Assembly: GCF_009908195.1 (NCBI RefSeq)
Contig: NZ_JAAAHS010000003.1
Location: forward strand, 1-64,000
DNA length: 64,000 bases
DNA from: Streptomyces boluensis
GTDB taxonomy: Bacteria; Actinomycetota; Actinomycetes; Streptomycetales; Streptomycetaceae
Reading direction: 5' to 3'
This document shows, piece by piece, positions 16,920 through 25,904 of this stretch. A program made the translations under genes and the position numbers. The notes beneath the pieces are model-generated. The model searched no databases. It saw nothing but the letters and a program-made list of their open reading frames with translations, and was not told the origin of the DNA. How positions within the stretch are numbered: the first letter of the stretch is position 1; every line of letters begins with the position of its first letter.

Positions 16920-17762
16920 ATGGCTGACCGGATCCTGGTCCTCGGGGCGACGGGAAAGACCGGCCGACACGTCACCGATGCACTGCACGCGGCCGATGTG
17001 CCCCATCGCGTAGGGGTACGTCGGCCGGCCGCGTCCCACGCGGTCCCGTTCGACTGGCACGACCGATCCACCTGGGCGCCCGCACTGGCAGGGGCGCGGG
17101 CCGTGTACCTGGTCAAGCCGCCGGTCGACCCGGTGGCGCCGATCACCGCGCTCCTGGAGCAGGCCGGGGACCTCCGGCACGTGGTGCTGCTCTCCGAGAT
17201 GGGGCGCGAGGGCAAGCCCGCCGACGACCCGGAGCGCGCGGTGGAGCTCATCGTCCAGGGCGGACGGTGGGACTGGACGATCCTGCGTCCGTCCTGGTTC
17301 CTGCAGAACTGGGGTCCCGGCGGCGCCTGGGGTGAGCAGGTACGTAGGACCGGAGAGATCGTCCTGCCCAGCGGCGACGCCCGCTTCTCGCTGGTCGACG
17401 CACGCGATGTCGCCGAGATCGCCGCGGCCGCACTCAACGCCGGCTCCGGGCTCGGCGCGCTGACTCTCACGGGCCGCGAGTCGGTGCCCCTCTCCGAGCT
17501 TGCGTCCCGCATCTCAGCGGCATCGGGCCGTCCGATCCGCCACGTGTCCCCGACCCTGACCGAGTCGCTCGCCCGGCTGCGCGCCTCCGGAGCTCCGCAA
17601 GCATGGGTCAGGTATCTCGCCGACCTCGAGGCGGACGCCGCCGCCGGTGTCTGCGCGCCGATCCACGACGACCTGCGCCGACTTCTGCGCCGCGAGCCGC
17701 GCACCGTGCAGGAGTACGTCGACGAGAACGCGGACTTCTGGGCCCGGCCCGTGCCGTCGTGA
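16920..17762 (+). CDS. NmrA-like NAD(P)-binding protein
   Basis: A 280-residue atypical SDR. GATGKTG at residues 9-15 is the NmrA/isoflavone-reductase type dinucleotide motif, and the classical YxxxK pair is absent. Members act as redox sensors, quinone reductases or epimerase-like enzymes. AAGGGTGG precedes the ATG by about 5 nt. It is transcribed away from the SDR-A operon from a shared 262-bp gap, but I find no regulon box facing it. Function uncertain. Confidence 0.75.
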   Translation: MADRILVLGATGKTGRHVTDALHAADVPHRVGVRRPAASHAVPFDWHDRSTWAPALAGARAVYLVKPPVDPVAPITALLEQAGDLRHVVLLSEMGREGKPADDPERAVELIVQGGRWDWTILRPSWFLQNWGPGGAWGEQVRRTGEIVLPSGDARFSLVDARDVAEIAAAALNAGSGLGALTLTGRESVPLSELASRISAASGRPIRHVSPTLTESLARLRASGAPQAWVRYLADLEADAAAGVCAPIHDDLRRLLRREPRTVQEYVDENADFWARPVPS

Positions 17763-17799
17763 CCAAGTCAGCGGCGCCTTCTGTCAGTTCAAGGCGGAG

Positions 17800-17834
17800 G
17801 TCGACGTACACCGCGACTCGCGACGTACGTCGAC
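17800..17834. terminator. Hairpin between convergent NmrA-like and SDR-B genes
   Basis: Perfect 10-bp arms GTCGACGTAC / GTACGTCGAC with a 15-nt loop, 38 bp after the NmrA-like stop. Confidence 0.5.
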
Positions 17835-17850
17835 CCACGGGCGCAAGCGC

Positions 17851-18618
17851 TCAGCGAGCGGTCCAGCCGCCGTCCACCACGAGGACCTGGCCGGTCATGA
17901 AGCCCGACGCGGGCGAGGCGAGGAAGACCACAGGTCCGGTCATCTCCTCCGGCTGGGCCCAGCGGCCGAGTGGCGTGTTGCGCCGGACCCACGCGCTGTA
18001 GCCCTCTTCGACGAGGCCCTCGATGGTCATCGCCGTCTCGACGTACCCCGGCCCCAGAGCGTTGACCCGCACACCGCGACGGCCCCACTCCACCGCCAGT
18101 GCGCGGGTCAGGCCGACCAAGGCGTGCTTGGCGGCGACGTACGCCGTCTCGTTCCGGGAGCCGACCGTCCCGAGCATCGACGCGACGTTGATGACGCTGG
18201 CACCGTCGCCGAGCACCCCCGATGCGGCCTGGCAGAGCAGCCAGCACGACTGCAGGTTCAGCTCCAGGACCTGCTGGTACGTGGCCAGGTCGGTGTCCTC
18301 GATGAGCGACCAGTGGCCGGAGGCCGCGTTGTTGACCAGAACGTCGAGGCCGCCAAGCACGTCGACGGCGTGATCGACCGTCGCCCGGATGTGGTCGGGA
18401 TGGCGTAGATCCACAGCGCGTACGTGGATCGAGCCGGACGCTCCGGCCGCCGCGGCGGCGGTCTCGTCAAGGCCGGCCGTGGAGCGCGCCACCGCAAGGA
18501 CGTCGGCACCCCGGCGTGCGAGGGCGACGGCCACAGCGCGACCGATGCCGCGGCTGGCGCCGGTCACCAGCGCTCGGCGACCGGTCAGGTCGAAGTCGTC
18601 CGTCTGGAACGCAGCCAC
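17851..18618 (-). CDS. Short-chain dehydrogenase/reductase, paralogue B
   Basis: A 255-residue SDR, the sister of the gene at 15884-16657: TGASRGIG at residues 19-26, YVAAK catalytic pair, and the same FDLTG opening. The GTG at 18618 lies 2 bp after the saccharopine-DH B stop, so the two are cotranscribed; GAGG sits in the end of the upstream gene. The pair order (saccharopine-DH then SDR) is the reverse of set A. Confidence 0.9.
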   Translation of the reverse strand: MAAFQTDDFDLTGRRALVTGASRGIGRAVAVALARRGADVLAVARSTAGLDETAAAAAGASGSIHVRAVDLRHPDHIRATVDHAVDVLGGLDVLVNNAASGHWSLIEDTDLATYQQVLELNLQSCWLLCQAASGVLGDGASVINVASMLGTVGSRNETAYVAAKHALVGLTRALAVEWGRRGVRVNALGPGYVETAMTIEGLVEEGYSAWVRRNTPLGRWAQPEEMTGPVVFLASPASGFMTGQVLVVDGGWTAR

Positions 18619-18620
18619 CG

Positions 18621-19847
18621 TCAGGCCTCGTCCGTCAGCGCAGGCAGCGAGACAGGGGCCGGGTCGTCGATCTCCTGGACGAGCAGCAGGTCGTCGCCGG
18701 CAGTCGCGGGCTCGACGAACTCGGCGTACAGCGGGAAGAAGTCTTCCGGGTCGATCACAGCCTCGGGTGAGTGGACCCCCGACTCCTTGATCCGGCCGCG
18801 GCAGAGCAACTCGAGGCCGACGGCGAGCGCGACGCCGGTACCACCGCCCATCCTGCCCGGAGGCATCGCCGTCGGCTGGACGGAGACGGCGGTGCGACGT
18901 CCGTTCCGTGTGCCGACCGCGACCGTCCACACCTGGCCGAGCGGGTCGCGCGGCGCCCGCTCGGCGGGCCGCGGCGGGTTCTCCAACTGCTGTGCGCCCT
19001 CGGCCAGGTTGATCGCTCCGGCGTCGAAGTCCGCCGCCACGGAACGCGCGTGGTCGAAAAGCCAGTCCGGCCCCGAGGTGATGTTCAGGGACGTGGTAAG
19101 CCCCGGCAGGTGGCGCGGCAGCGTCAGCGCCTCAGGGTGGCCGACGGTGAAGCCACGCACCCGCCCGAGGCCCGGGTAGTCGAACTCGACGGGCTGCAGA
19201 GGGGCGAGGTCCCGTACGCCGCCTTCGCGCCAGGCGCGGATCGTGCCGCTGATCTGGATCAGCCAGTGCTCGACGGCGGCTCCGGCACCGCCGGCGGACG
19301 GGTAGTCGGGCTCCTCCTCCAGGACCGCTCCGCCCATGGACCAGCCGGTGAGCAGCGTGTCGACCTCGTCGAGACGCCGCGCGGCGACCAGGGCGCTCAG
19401 GTTGGAGAAGCCCGGACTGCCGCCGATGCCCTTGACCACCGTGAGGCCCCGCTCCCGGGCACGCGCGTGGAGGTCGAACGCCTCCACCGTCGACTCCCAG
19501 TCGTCGTCGATGTCGAGGTAGTGGCAGTCACTGTCGATCGCGGCCTCCAGGATCGGCCGGGCGAACAGCGAGAACGGGCCCATCGTGTTGAGGACCACGT
19601 CGCACTCGGCGAACAAGGTCCGCATCGCGGCGGTGTCGGTGGCATCGAGTTCGACGGCCGTGCACGGCCCGCCGACCTCGGCCGCGACCTGCTTCGCGCG
19701 GGCGATGTCGATGTCGGCGATGAGCAGACGCTCGACGGAGCCGAGGCGGGCGATCGCGCGAACCCCCCACCGCCCCATCGCGCCGGCACCGCCGACGATC
19801 ACCGCCGTACGCGGAGAAGCGGACTTGTCGGTGGACATGGGGGACAT
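18621..19847 (-). CDS. Saccharopine dehydrogenase-like NAD(P) oxidoreductase, paralogue B
   Basis: A 408-residue relative of the protein at 13629-14816, with GGAGAMG near residue 17, NTMGPF near 90 and HYLDIDDDWEST. I chose the ATG at 19847 because AAGGAG lies 7 nt upstream; the frame is open 25 codons further but without a site. It is expressed with SDR-B from a regulon-box promoter in the gap it shares with the CoA ligase. It probably catalyses a C-N bond redox step; the substrate cannot be read from sequence. Confidence 0.82.
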   Translation of the reverse strand: MSPMSTDKSASPRTAVIVGGAGAMGRWGVRAIARLGSVERLLIADIDIARAKQVAAEVGGPCTAVELDATDTAAMRTLFAECDVVLNTMGPFSLFARPILEAAIDSDCHYLDIDDDWESTVEAFDLHARARERGLTVVKGIGGSPGFSNLSALVAARRLDEVDTLLTGWSMGGAVLEEEPDYPSAGGAGAAVEHWLIQISGTIRAWREGGVRDLAPLQPVEFDYPGLGRVRGFTVGHPEALTLPRHLPGLTTSLNITSGPDWLFDHARSVAADFDAGAINLAEGAQQLENPPRPAERAPRDPLGQVWTVAVGTRNGRRTAVSVQPTAMPPGRMGGGTGVALAVGLELLCRGRIKESGVHSPEAVIDPEDFFPLYAEFVEPATAGDDLLLVQEIDDPAPVSLPALTDEA

Positions 19848-19957
19848 GGGATTCTCCTTTATCTGATGAGGCGTCGGCTTCATCTGAAGAGGCGTCGGCC
19901 GGAGAGTCCGCATCCTGGTCAAGGCATCGTCGACCGTCGGTCGGCATCGGCCAACCG

Positions 19958-19972
19958 TGCCCGGGTGGGGGA
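19958..19972 (-). promoter_or_regulatory. Regulon box, saccharopine-DH B/SDR-B promoter
   Basis: Coding strand TCCCCCACCCGGGCA; CAGGAT -10 (19917-19912) begins 41 bp away; leader of about 60 nt. Confidence 0.72.
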
Positions 19973-20025
19973 GTCCGCCGGCGGAGGGGCGCCCGTGGCC
20001 CCAGAACCGCAGGCCGGTGGGGGTG

Positions 20026-20040
20026 TCCCCCAGGTGGGTG
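20026..20040 (+). promoter_or_regulatory. Regulon box, CoA ligase/FAD oxidase promoter
   Basis: TCCCCCAGGTGGGTG; CACGAT -10 (20081-20086) begins 41 bp away; 6 nt then lead to the ATG at 20093, so leaderless mRNA is predicted. It is back to back with the box at 19958-19972. Confidence 0.7.
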
Positions 20041-20092
20041 TGTTCGTGTGGGCGCGTCCGATCGGCCGGAAGGGAGTCGGCACGATGCGCGC

Positions 20093-21667
20093 ATGACGTT
20101 TCAGGACAGCCTTCTCGCCACCCTCCGTGTCGCGGCCGCCGAGCGCCCCGACCACGAGTTCCTACGTGTTTCCGGTCAGTCGTTCACCCGCCGGCAGACG
20201 CTCGACCACGTCGAGACGGCGGGGCGAGGGATCCGGGCCCTCGGCATCCAGCCGGGCGAGCGTGTCGGCATCATGTGCGGCAACCGGCCCGAGACCGTGT
20301 GGGCCTGGTTGGGCACCAACGCGGCCGGTGCGATCGACGTGCCGTTCAACGCCGAGGCGCGTGGGCGGCTGCTCGAGTACTTCGTGTCCGACGCCGGCCC
20401 GCGGGTGCTCATCGGCACCGAGGAGTACCTGACACTCCTCGCCGAGGCGGTCTCGTCCGACCCGGAGTACGTGGTCTGCATCGGCGAGCACAGCGGTCGA
20501 CCGTTCGGTGACCGGGCCAAGCACCTCACCTTCGAGGAGTTGATGGCCCTCGGCAGGGACTCCGACGAGACCCTCGCGGCCCCGCCTGCGGACGCCACCG
20601 CGACGATCATGTACACGTCCGGGACCACAGGGCCCTCCAAGGGCGTCATGCTGCCGCAGCGCTACTACCCCGCTCAGGGAGCCCACTCCGCCGACATCAT
20701 GCGGCTGGGTGACGACGAGGTCGTCTACTGCGCCCAGCCGCTTTTCCACATAGACGCCCGCGGCTTCCTGGCGACGACCTGGCACGTAAGGGGTACGGCG
20801 GCGCTGGGGCAGCGGTTCAGCGCCTCGCGGTTCTGGGACGAGATCCGCGAGCACGGTGCGACCGTGTTCGGCACGATCGGCACCATGCTCTGGATGCTGC
20901 ACAAGCAGCCCCCGCGGCCCGACGACAAGGACATCCCGGCCCGGCTCGCGATGTGCTCGTCCACGCCGGGGGAGATCCTGCGCGACGTCGAGCAGCGCTT
21001 CGGTATCGACATCATCGAGGCCTACGGCATGACCGAGTGCCTGCTCATCGCCTCGGCGCCGGTCGGGAGTACGGTTCCCGGCCGGATCGGCAAGCCCGTA
21101 CCGCAGTTGGACGTCCGGGTCGTCGACGACCACGACGCCCCGGTGAGCACGGGAGAGATCGGCGAGCTGGTCTACCGGCCGCACGAGCACGCGGTGATGA
21201 CGCAGGGGTACTGGACCAAGCCGGAGGCGACCGTCGAGGCCTGGCGCAACCTGTGGTTCCACACGGGCGACCTGGTGCGTGAGCATGCGGACGGCTACCT
21301 CGAGTACGTCGGCCGTAAGAAGGACTCGATCCGTCGTCGCGGCGAGAACGTGTCGGCGTGGGAGGTCGAGCAGGCCGTGGTCGCGCACCCGCAGGTTCTG
21401 GAGGCCGCCGCCATCGGCGTGCCGTCCGAGGTCGGTGAGGAGGACGTCGCCGTCCTCGTGGTCACCAGGCCCGGCCAGGGCGTCGAGCCGCAGGAGCTGA
21501 TCGAGTTCATCGCCGACGACCTGCCGGCCTTCGCCGTGCCCCGCTACGTGGAGTTCGTCGAGAGCCTGCCCAAGACGCCCTCGGAGCGGGTCGAGAAGGG
21601 CAAGGTCCGCAAGCGCGGCATCACCGCCGCCGCCTGGGACGGCAACGTTGCCCTCGGCCGGCGCTGA
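20093..21667 (+). CDS. AMP-forming acyl-CoA ligase (CaiC-like)
   Basis: A 524-residue adenylate-forming enzyme that activates a carboxylic acid to its CoA thioester with ATP. The P-loop MYTSGTTGPSKG is near residues 173-184, YGMTE near 315 and the hinge GRKKDSIRRRGENVS near 410. The C-terminal motif PKTPSERVEKGKVRKRG resembles crotonobetaine/carnitine-CoA ligases rather than acetyl-CoA synthetases. No Shine-Dalgarno lies at the right distance from the ATG; AGGGAG is 16 nt away and better placed for a 3-codon ORF (ATG at 20085) whose stop overlaps this start. A leaderless transcript explains the start better. The FAD oxidase follows 18 bp later. Confidence 0.88.
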   Translation: MTFQDSLLATLRVAAAERPDHEFLRVSGQSFTRRQTLDHVETAGRGIRALGIQPGERVGIMCGNRPETVWAWLGTNAAGAIDVPFNAEARGRLLEYFVSDAGPRVLIGTEEYLTLLAEAVSSDPEYVVCIGEHSGRPFGDRAKHLTFEELMALGRDSDETLAAPPADATATIMYTSGTTGPSKGVMLPQRYYPAQGAHSADIMRLGDDEVVYCAQPLFHIDARGFLATTWHVRGTAALGQRFSASRFWDEIREHGATVFGTIGTMLWMLHKQPPRPDDKDIPARLAMCSSTPGEILRDVEQRFGIDIIEAYGMTECLLIASAPVGSTVPGRIGKPVPQLDVRVVDDHDAPVSTGEIGELVYRPHEHAVMTQGYWTKPEATVEAWRNLWFHTGDLVREHADGYLEYVGRKKDSIRRRGENVSAWEVEQAVVAHPQVLEAAAIGVPSEVGEEDVAVLVVTRPGQGVEPQELIEFIADDLPAFAVPRYVEFVESLPKTPSERVEKGKVRKRGITAAAWDGNVALGRR

Positions 21668-21685
21668 CCAGGGCGGGACGATCGG

Positions 21686-23029
21686 ATGAGCCAGGACCAG
21701 AGGAAACCGGTGGGCACTCGGATGCACAGCCGGAGCACCGTAGCGATGACCTACCTGCCGGGCAGCGGGTGGGTGGACCGGCCGACGACCTGCGAACCGG
21801 GTGTCGCGGGCGACGTCTCCTGCGACGTGGTGGTGATCGGCGGCGGACTCGGCGGGATGGCGGCCGCGCTGAGGCTCGCCGATCTCGGACGGGATGTCGT
21901 CCTCGTCGAGGCCGACATCTGCGGCTGGGGAGCCAGCGCGCGCAACGCCGGATACCTCACGCCGACCCTCGGCAGCGACCCCCGGATACTGAAGCACTTC
22001 TACGCGGACCGGGCCCGGGGCCTGTATCGATTCGCGAACAACGCGGTGAGTTTCACAGAGGAGTTGATCGAGAGTCACGCCATCGAGTGCGGCTATCGGA
22101 AGACCGGCAACGTCGCGGCGGCGCCGACGGCCGCTGCCTTCCGGCGCATGGCGGCGAACGTCAAGACAGGCAAGCGGGCGGTCGTGGCTGATGCCCGGGA
22201 ACTCGGGATCCCGCCGGCCTTCCCCGGCGGGCTGCACATCAAGGTCGGCGGGATCCTGAACCCTGGTGAGCTCTCGCTCGGCGTTCGCGAGGTGGTCCGC
22301 GCGTCGGCTGTACGGACGTACGAGCAGAGTCCGGTCCTGGGCGTCGCCGACTCCGGCGGCTCGGTGACGGTCGAACTGGCCGACGGCCGCATCCGGGCAA
22401 GCCATGCGATCCTCACGACCAATGCGTTCACCAACGGCCTCGACGTCTCGCCCCGGCGCCTCAGCACCCCGGTGTGGGTCACGGCTGTCGAGACCGAGCC
22501 GGTCCCGCCCGACATGCTCGACGCCGCCGGGTGGACCAGCCGTACTCCCATCACGACGAATCACTTCGTGATGCAGAGCTTCCGGCCGACGAACCGCGGG
22601 ACCGTCGTCTTCACCTCCCGCAGACTCCAGACGTCACGGCGGGCGCGCGCCGACCGGGTGCCCGACCAGCGGGTGGTCGACGACCTGGTGCGGGGCTTCC
22701 GCGAGCGGTTCCCCACGTTGGCGGCCATTGCCCCGGCGCGGGCCTGGGGTGGGTGGATCGGGCTCACTCCGTCGAACATGGCGGTCGTGGGACAGGCGAC
22801 TCCTCGTATCTCCTACTCGCTGGCCTGCAACGGGCACGGGCTGCCGCAGGCGCCGTACCTGGGCACCCTGCTCGCCGACCATGTGGCGGGCAAGGGGATG
22901 CACGACGACCTCTCCGCCGTCTGGCGAGACTCCCAGCGCTTCGCTCCCGGCGTCGCGAACCCGGTGACCCTGCGCCTCGGATGGCTCGCGGACCGACTCA
23001 CCGACCGCCTCGGCAGCGTGCACCGCTGA
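21686..23029 (+). CDS. FAD-dependent oxidoreductase, DAO/glycine-oxidase family
   Basis: A 447-residue flavoenzyme with GGGLGGMAAALRLAD near residue 52 and the GWGASARNAGY segment, like gamma-glutamylputrescine oxidases and other amine-oxidising DAO enzymes. It should oxidise an amine or amino acid with O2, releasing an imine. An N-terminal stretch of about 45 residues precedes the FAD fold. It is cotranscribed with the CaiC-like ligase, an arrangement seen when the amine is carried on an acyl or betaine-like substrate (inference). Confidence 0.85.
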   Translation: MSQDQRKPVGTRMHSRSTVAMTYLPGSGWVDRPTTCEPGVAGDVSCDVVVIGGGLGGMAAALRLADLGRDVVLVEADICGWGASARNAGYLTPTLGSDPRILKHFYADRARGLYRFANNAVSFTEELIESHAIECGYRKTGNVAAAPTAAAFRRMAANVKTGKRAVVADARELGIPPAFPGGLHIKVGGILNPGELSLGVREVVRASAVRTYEQSPVLGVADSGGSVTVELADGRIRASHAILTTNAFTNGLDVSPRRLSTPVWVTAVETEPVPPDMLDAAGWTSRTPITTNHFVMQSFRPTNRGTVVFTSRRLQTSRRARADRVPDQRVVDDLVRGFRERFPTLAAIAPARAWGGWIGLTPSNMAVVGQATPRISYSLACNGHGLPQAPYLGTLLADHVAGKGMHDDLSAVWRDSQRFAPGVANPVTLRLGWLADRLTDRLGSVHR

Positions 23030-23075
23030 GGCATCAACAGCCGTGCCAGAACGGAGAGTTGGGCCATCGTAGGAC

Positions 23076-23115
23076 AGTGAGCAGCCCCCGGCCGACCGGC
23101 CGGGGGCTGCTCACT
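23076..23115. terminator. Strong bidirectional terminator
   Basis: Perfect 18-bp arms with a GACC loop, between the convergent FAD oxidase and amine oxidase genes. Confidence 0.85.
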
Positions 23116-23128
23116 CGTCGTGTGCTTG

Positions 23129-24433
23129 CTATCGGGTGCGCGACAGCCGACGGGTACGCGAAAGCCGACCCTCCCTCGTACGACGGCGCTGCAACACCTC
23201 GTCGGCGACGCGGAAACCGGAGCGGAGCGCGCCGTCCATGCTCGTAGCCCACAGCTCCGCCGTGTGCTCGCCGGCGAAGTGCACCGGGCCGACCGCGGCT
23301 CCGAGCAGGGAGACGAGGCGTGGAAAGTCACCGTCGAGCGACGAGACGACGCCGCCGGCGTACTGCTCACCGGGCCAGTCCTGGACGATGCCCGCGAGGC
23401 GCTGCGGCTCCACGCCCGTGACCGTGCGCACCATGTCGTCCAGGGCCTTCAGGGCTCGGTCCTCGTCATGGAGAACGCCGTCGGCGCGGTCGGGAACGAG
23501 GCCGAGCACGACGACCGTGTCCTCGGGCCCGACCGGGCGGGCCCAGAGGAAACCGATCGGACCGTCGCTCATGGCGGCGAGCCCGAGGCGTTCCTTGATC
23601 TCGCGTCCCCGCGCGTACTGGGCGACCACCTTGCCGCCCTGCGACATCGGCGTCGCCGTGAGGGCGCCCACCTTCCACTCCGGAAGGACCGGATCGAATC
23701 CGATGCGCAGGGTCGGCTTGACGGGTGTCGCGACGATCACCTCGTCCACCGTGAAGGAGTCGCTGTCGGTCTCGACGGTCATGCGGTGTCCGTCGCGTCG
23801 CACCAGACGGACCGGCTGCTCCAGGCGGACGTCCAGGCCGCGGGCCAGCGCGAGAGCGAGTGAGTCGGAACCGTCGGCGAGCATCCAGCACGCCGTGCCG
23901 ATGTGCAGCGGCTCGACGTGGGCCATCTGCGTGGCCCAGGGCTCCTCGACGGGGTTCGCTCCGGTCTGCGCGAGGAACGCCCGACGGGCGACGGGCGAGA
24001 GGCGGGCGCGGGCTGCCCACGCCGGCAGCGTCTCGGTCGGCAGGGGCGGTGACGCGTCGAGCGCGGTGCGGACCTCGTCGGCGATCCGGTCGCGTTCGGC
24101 CGGGTCGAGCAGCCGACCGCCGAGCACCACAGGGTTGCGCAGGGGCGAGGCGGCGGTCGCCCGCCCGTCCGGATCGCGGGGGAACAGCTCCGTCCGTGGC
24201 GTCAGCCGCACGCCGAGCTCGGCGCAGACCTGAAGGATGAGATCCTGCCCCAGGTCGATGAACGAGGCGCCCAGATCGGCCGGTTGGTCGTGCAGGAACC
24301 GCCCGCGGACGGTGCGGGTTCTGCCTCCGACGTGCGGCTGCGCTTCGAGGACGGTCACCTCCTCGCCGGAGGCCTGCAGCCTTCGGGCCGCGGCGAGCCC
24401 GGCCAGGCCGGCGCCGATCACGATCGTGCTCAT
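23129..24433 (-). CDS. Flavin monoamine oxidase family protein, paralogue 1
   Basis: A 434-residue FAD amine oxidase: GAGLAGLAAARRL near residue 7, the GGRTRT signature, and FAGEHTAELWATSMDGALRSG at the C-terminal FAD site. It oxidises an amine to an imine plus hydrogen peroxide. It lies 40 bp downstream of a second amine oxidase gene. The C-terminus carries a duplicated RLSRTR tail produced by an 18-bp tandem repeat. Start at ATG 24433, with GAGGATGG about 7-11 nt upstream. Confidence 0.9.
   Translation of the reverse strand: MSTIVIGAGLAGLAAARRLQASGEEVTVLEAQPHVGGRTRTVRGRFLHDQPADLGASFIDLGQDLILQVCAELGVRLTPRTELFPRDPDGRATAASPLRNPVVLGGRLLDPAERDRIADEVRTALDASPPLPTETLPAWAARARLSPVARRAFLAQTGANPVEEPWATQMAHVEPLHIGTACWMLADGSDSLALALARGLDVRLEQPVRLVRRDGHRMTVETDSDSFTVDEVIVATPVKPTLRIGFDPVLPEWKVGALTATPMSQGGKVVAQYARGREIKERLGLAAMSDGPIGFLWARPVGPEDTVVVLGLVPDRADGVLHDEDRALKALDDMVRTVTGVEPQRLAGIVQDWPGEQYAGGVVSSLDGDFPRLVSLLGAAVGPVHFAGEHTAELWATSMDGALRSGFRVADEVLQRRRTREGRLSRTRRLSRTR
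23133..23168. repeat. 18-bp tandem duplication in the amine oxidase 3' end
   Basis: Two adjacent 18-bp units differing at two bases. It adds one in-frame copy of six residues to the C-terminus. Confidence 0.8.
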
Positions 24434-24473
24434 GGGGTGGCCATCCTCGGGTTCGGGGTCTCGGCGACGCGGT

Positions 24474-25808
24474 TCATCCGCGCACCAACGTCGAGTCGAT
24501 CTCCGCCAGTTGCATACGGCCGGGCCGTCGCAGCACCTCGTCGGCGGCGCGCTCGCCGGACCGGACGGCCGCCTCCATGGTTCCGGAGAGTCGGCCGACG
24601 GTGTAGTCCCCGGCGAAGTGCACCCGGCGGTCCGGGAAGGCGAACTGAGCCGCGAGGCTGCCGCGTTGGGCGGCGGGGAGCGTGGTGCCCATGGCCAGTG
24701 CGAAGCGGTCCGGCGTCCAGTCCTTGCGCGTGGCCGCGATACGGGTGACGGGTGACCCGACGGCTGTCTCGACGACGGCGTCGAGTCCGGCGACGGCCGC
24801 GTCGTCACTCTCGAGGAACTGCCGGTCGGCGCCGCAGAGAAAGCCGCTGACCACCGCGGGCCCCTGGGTCACGTACGGGTTGCCGACCCACGCGATGTTG
24901 ATCGGCCCGTCGGAGAAGACGCCGCGGGTGAGGGCCGCTCGTACGGCATCGCCCTCGGCGTACTGCGCGATCACCTTGCCGCCGGAAGCGCGCTGCAGTG
25001 AGGTGAGCGCGCCGATCCGGGTTGCGGGGAGCGGCGGGTCGAAGCCGAGCGTCGGTACGACGAACGGTGGCACCGCGACGATGACGCGGTCCGCCGATAT
25101 CGTCTCGCCCGACTCGGTCTCCACCGTGACGCGGCCGCCGGACTGGCGTACGGCGAGAACAGGCGTGTCGAGGCGGATGTCGATCCCGCGGGCCAGTGCC
25201 TCCACGAGGCGCCGGCTCCCGCCCACGATGCGGCGGACGGCCCCCAACCGCCCCTCGACCAGGTGCTGGCCGTCGGTCTGGAACGGGTCGTACTGCACGG
25301 CCATCCGCAGCACGCCGGACAGCGCCCCGCGGGCCCGCGGGGACAACCGTGCGCGCCTTGTCCACTGCTCGAAGATCTCGTGCCGGGCGAGCGGTGCGTT
25401 CCTGAGTGCCTTGCGGATCTCGGTGTCGACCTCCCGGAACGCCTCCCCGGTGAGGAGTTCGCCGTCGACGATGATGCGTCCCTCGTCGAGGAAGCCCTCC
25501 AGGGATGTCTCGTCCGGCTTCGTGTCCGGTCGTTCGAAGAAGACCGGATCGGACAGTTCGACGCCGAGCTCGCCGCAGGTCCTGATCAAGGAGTCGTAGT
25601 GGCGGAGGACGAGCTCTGCTCCGAGGTCGCCGTGCTGGCCCTCGGCGAAGCTGTCGGTGACGCTGTGGGCCCGCCCGCCCAGTCGGTCGCGTGCCTCGAG
25701 GACGGTGACCTCGCTGCCTGCGTCGACCAGGCGTCGAGCGGCGGTCAAGCCGGCCAGGCCGGCGCCGACGACCACCGTGGACGTGGGAGTTCGGGTGATC
25801 AATTCCAT
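24474..25808 (-). CDS. Flavin monoamine oxidase family protein, paralogue 2
   Basis: A 444-residue paralogue of the neighbouring gene, with VVGAGLAGLTAARRL near residue 11, GGRAHS, and FAGDYTVGRLSGTMEAAVRSG at the FAD site. I chose the ATG at 25808 because a GATCCT -10 lies 6 nt upstream and no Shine-Dalgarno is present, so the mRNA appears leaderless; a GTG at 25862 would add 18 residues and overlap the regulon box. Two tandem amine oxidases suggest either two substrates or a heteromer. Confidence 0.88.
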   Translation of the reverse strand: MELITRTPTSTVVVGAGLAGLTAARRLVDAGSEVTVLEARDRLGGRAHSVTDSFAEGQHGDLGAELVLRHYDSLIRTCGELGVELSDPVFFERPDTKPDETSLEGFLDEGRIIVDGELLTGEAFREVDTEIRKALRNAPLARHEIFEQWTRRARLSPRARGALSGVLRMAVQYDPFQTDGQHLVEGRLGAVRRIVGGSRRLVEALARGIDIRLDTPVLAVRQSGGRVTVETESGETISADRVIVAVPPFVVPTLGFDPPLPATRIGALTSLQRASGGKVIAQYAEGDAVRAALTRGVFSDGPINIAWVGNPYVTQGPAVVSGFLCGADRQFLESDDAAVAGLDAVVETAVGSPVTRIAATRKDWTPDRFALAMGTTLPAAQRGSLAAQFAFPDRRVHFAGDYTVGRLSGTMEAAVRSGERAADEVLRRPGRMQLAEIDSTLVRG

Positions 25809-25861
25809 GGCCTCAGGATCAGCGGGCGGACCGGAACACGGAGGCTGCGCGCGGTCAGTCA

Positions 25862-25876
25862 CGGACGGGTGGGGGA
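25862..25876 (-). promoter_or_regulatory. Regulon box, amine oxidase promoter (half conserved)
   Basis: Coding strand TCCCCCACCCGTCCG. The TCCCCCA half is exact and the GGGCA half is degenerate. GATCCT -10 begins 42 bp away; predicted TSS falls on the ATG. Confidence 0.6.
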
Positions 25877-25904
25877 TGCACGGACGCGGCAGAGTCGGCT
25901 GCGG

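Noticed and set aside
10182-18618. SDRs as members of the mycofactocin-coupled SDR subfamily
   Set aside because: That subfamily has a long insertion after the first beta-alpha unit and a GQGRSHA-type loop. The SDRs here have the classical GxxxGIG loop without the insertion.
20085-20096. Three-codon ORF overlapping the CoA ligase start as an attenuator
   Set aside because: The predicted transcript begins near 20093, so this ORF would not be in the mRNA.
20162-22564. 800-codon open frame on the minus strand
   Set aside because: Shadow of the CoA ligase and FAD oxidase genes, a common effect of high GC at third positions.
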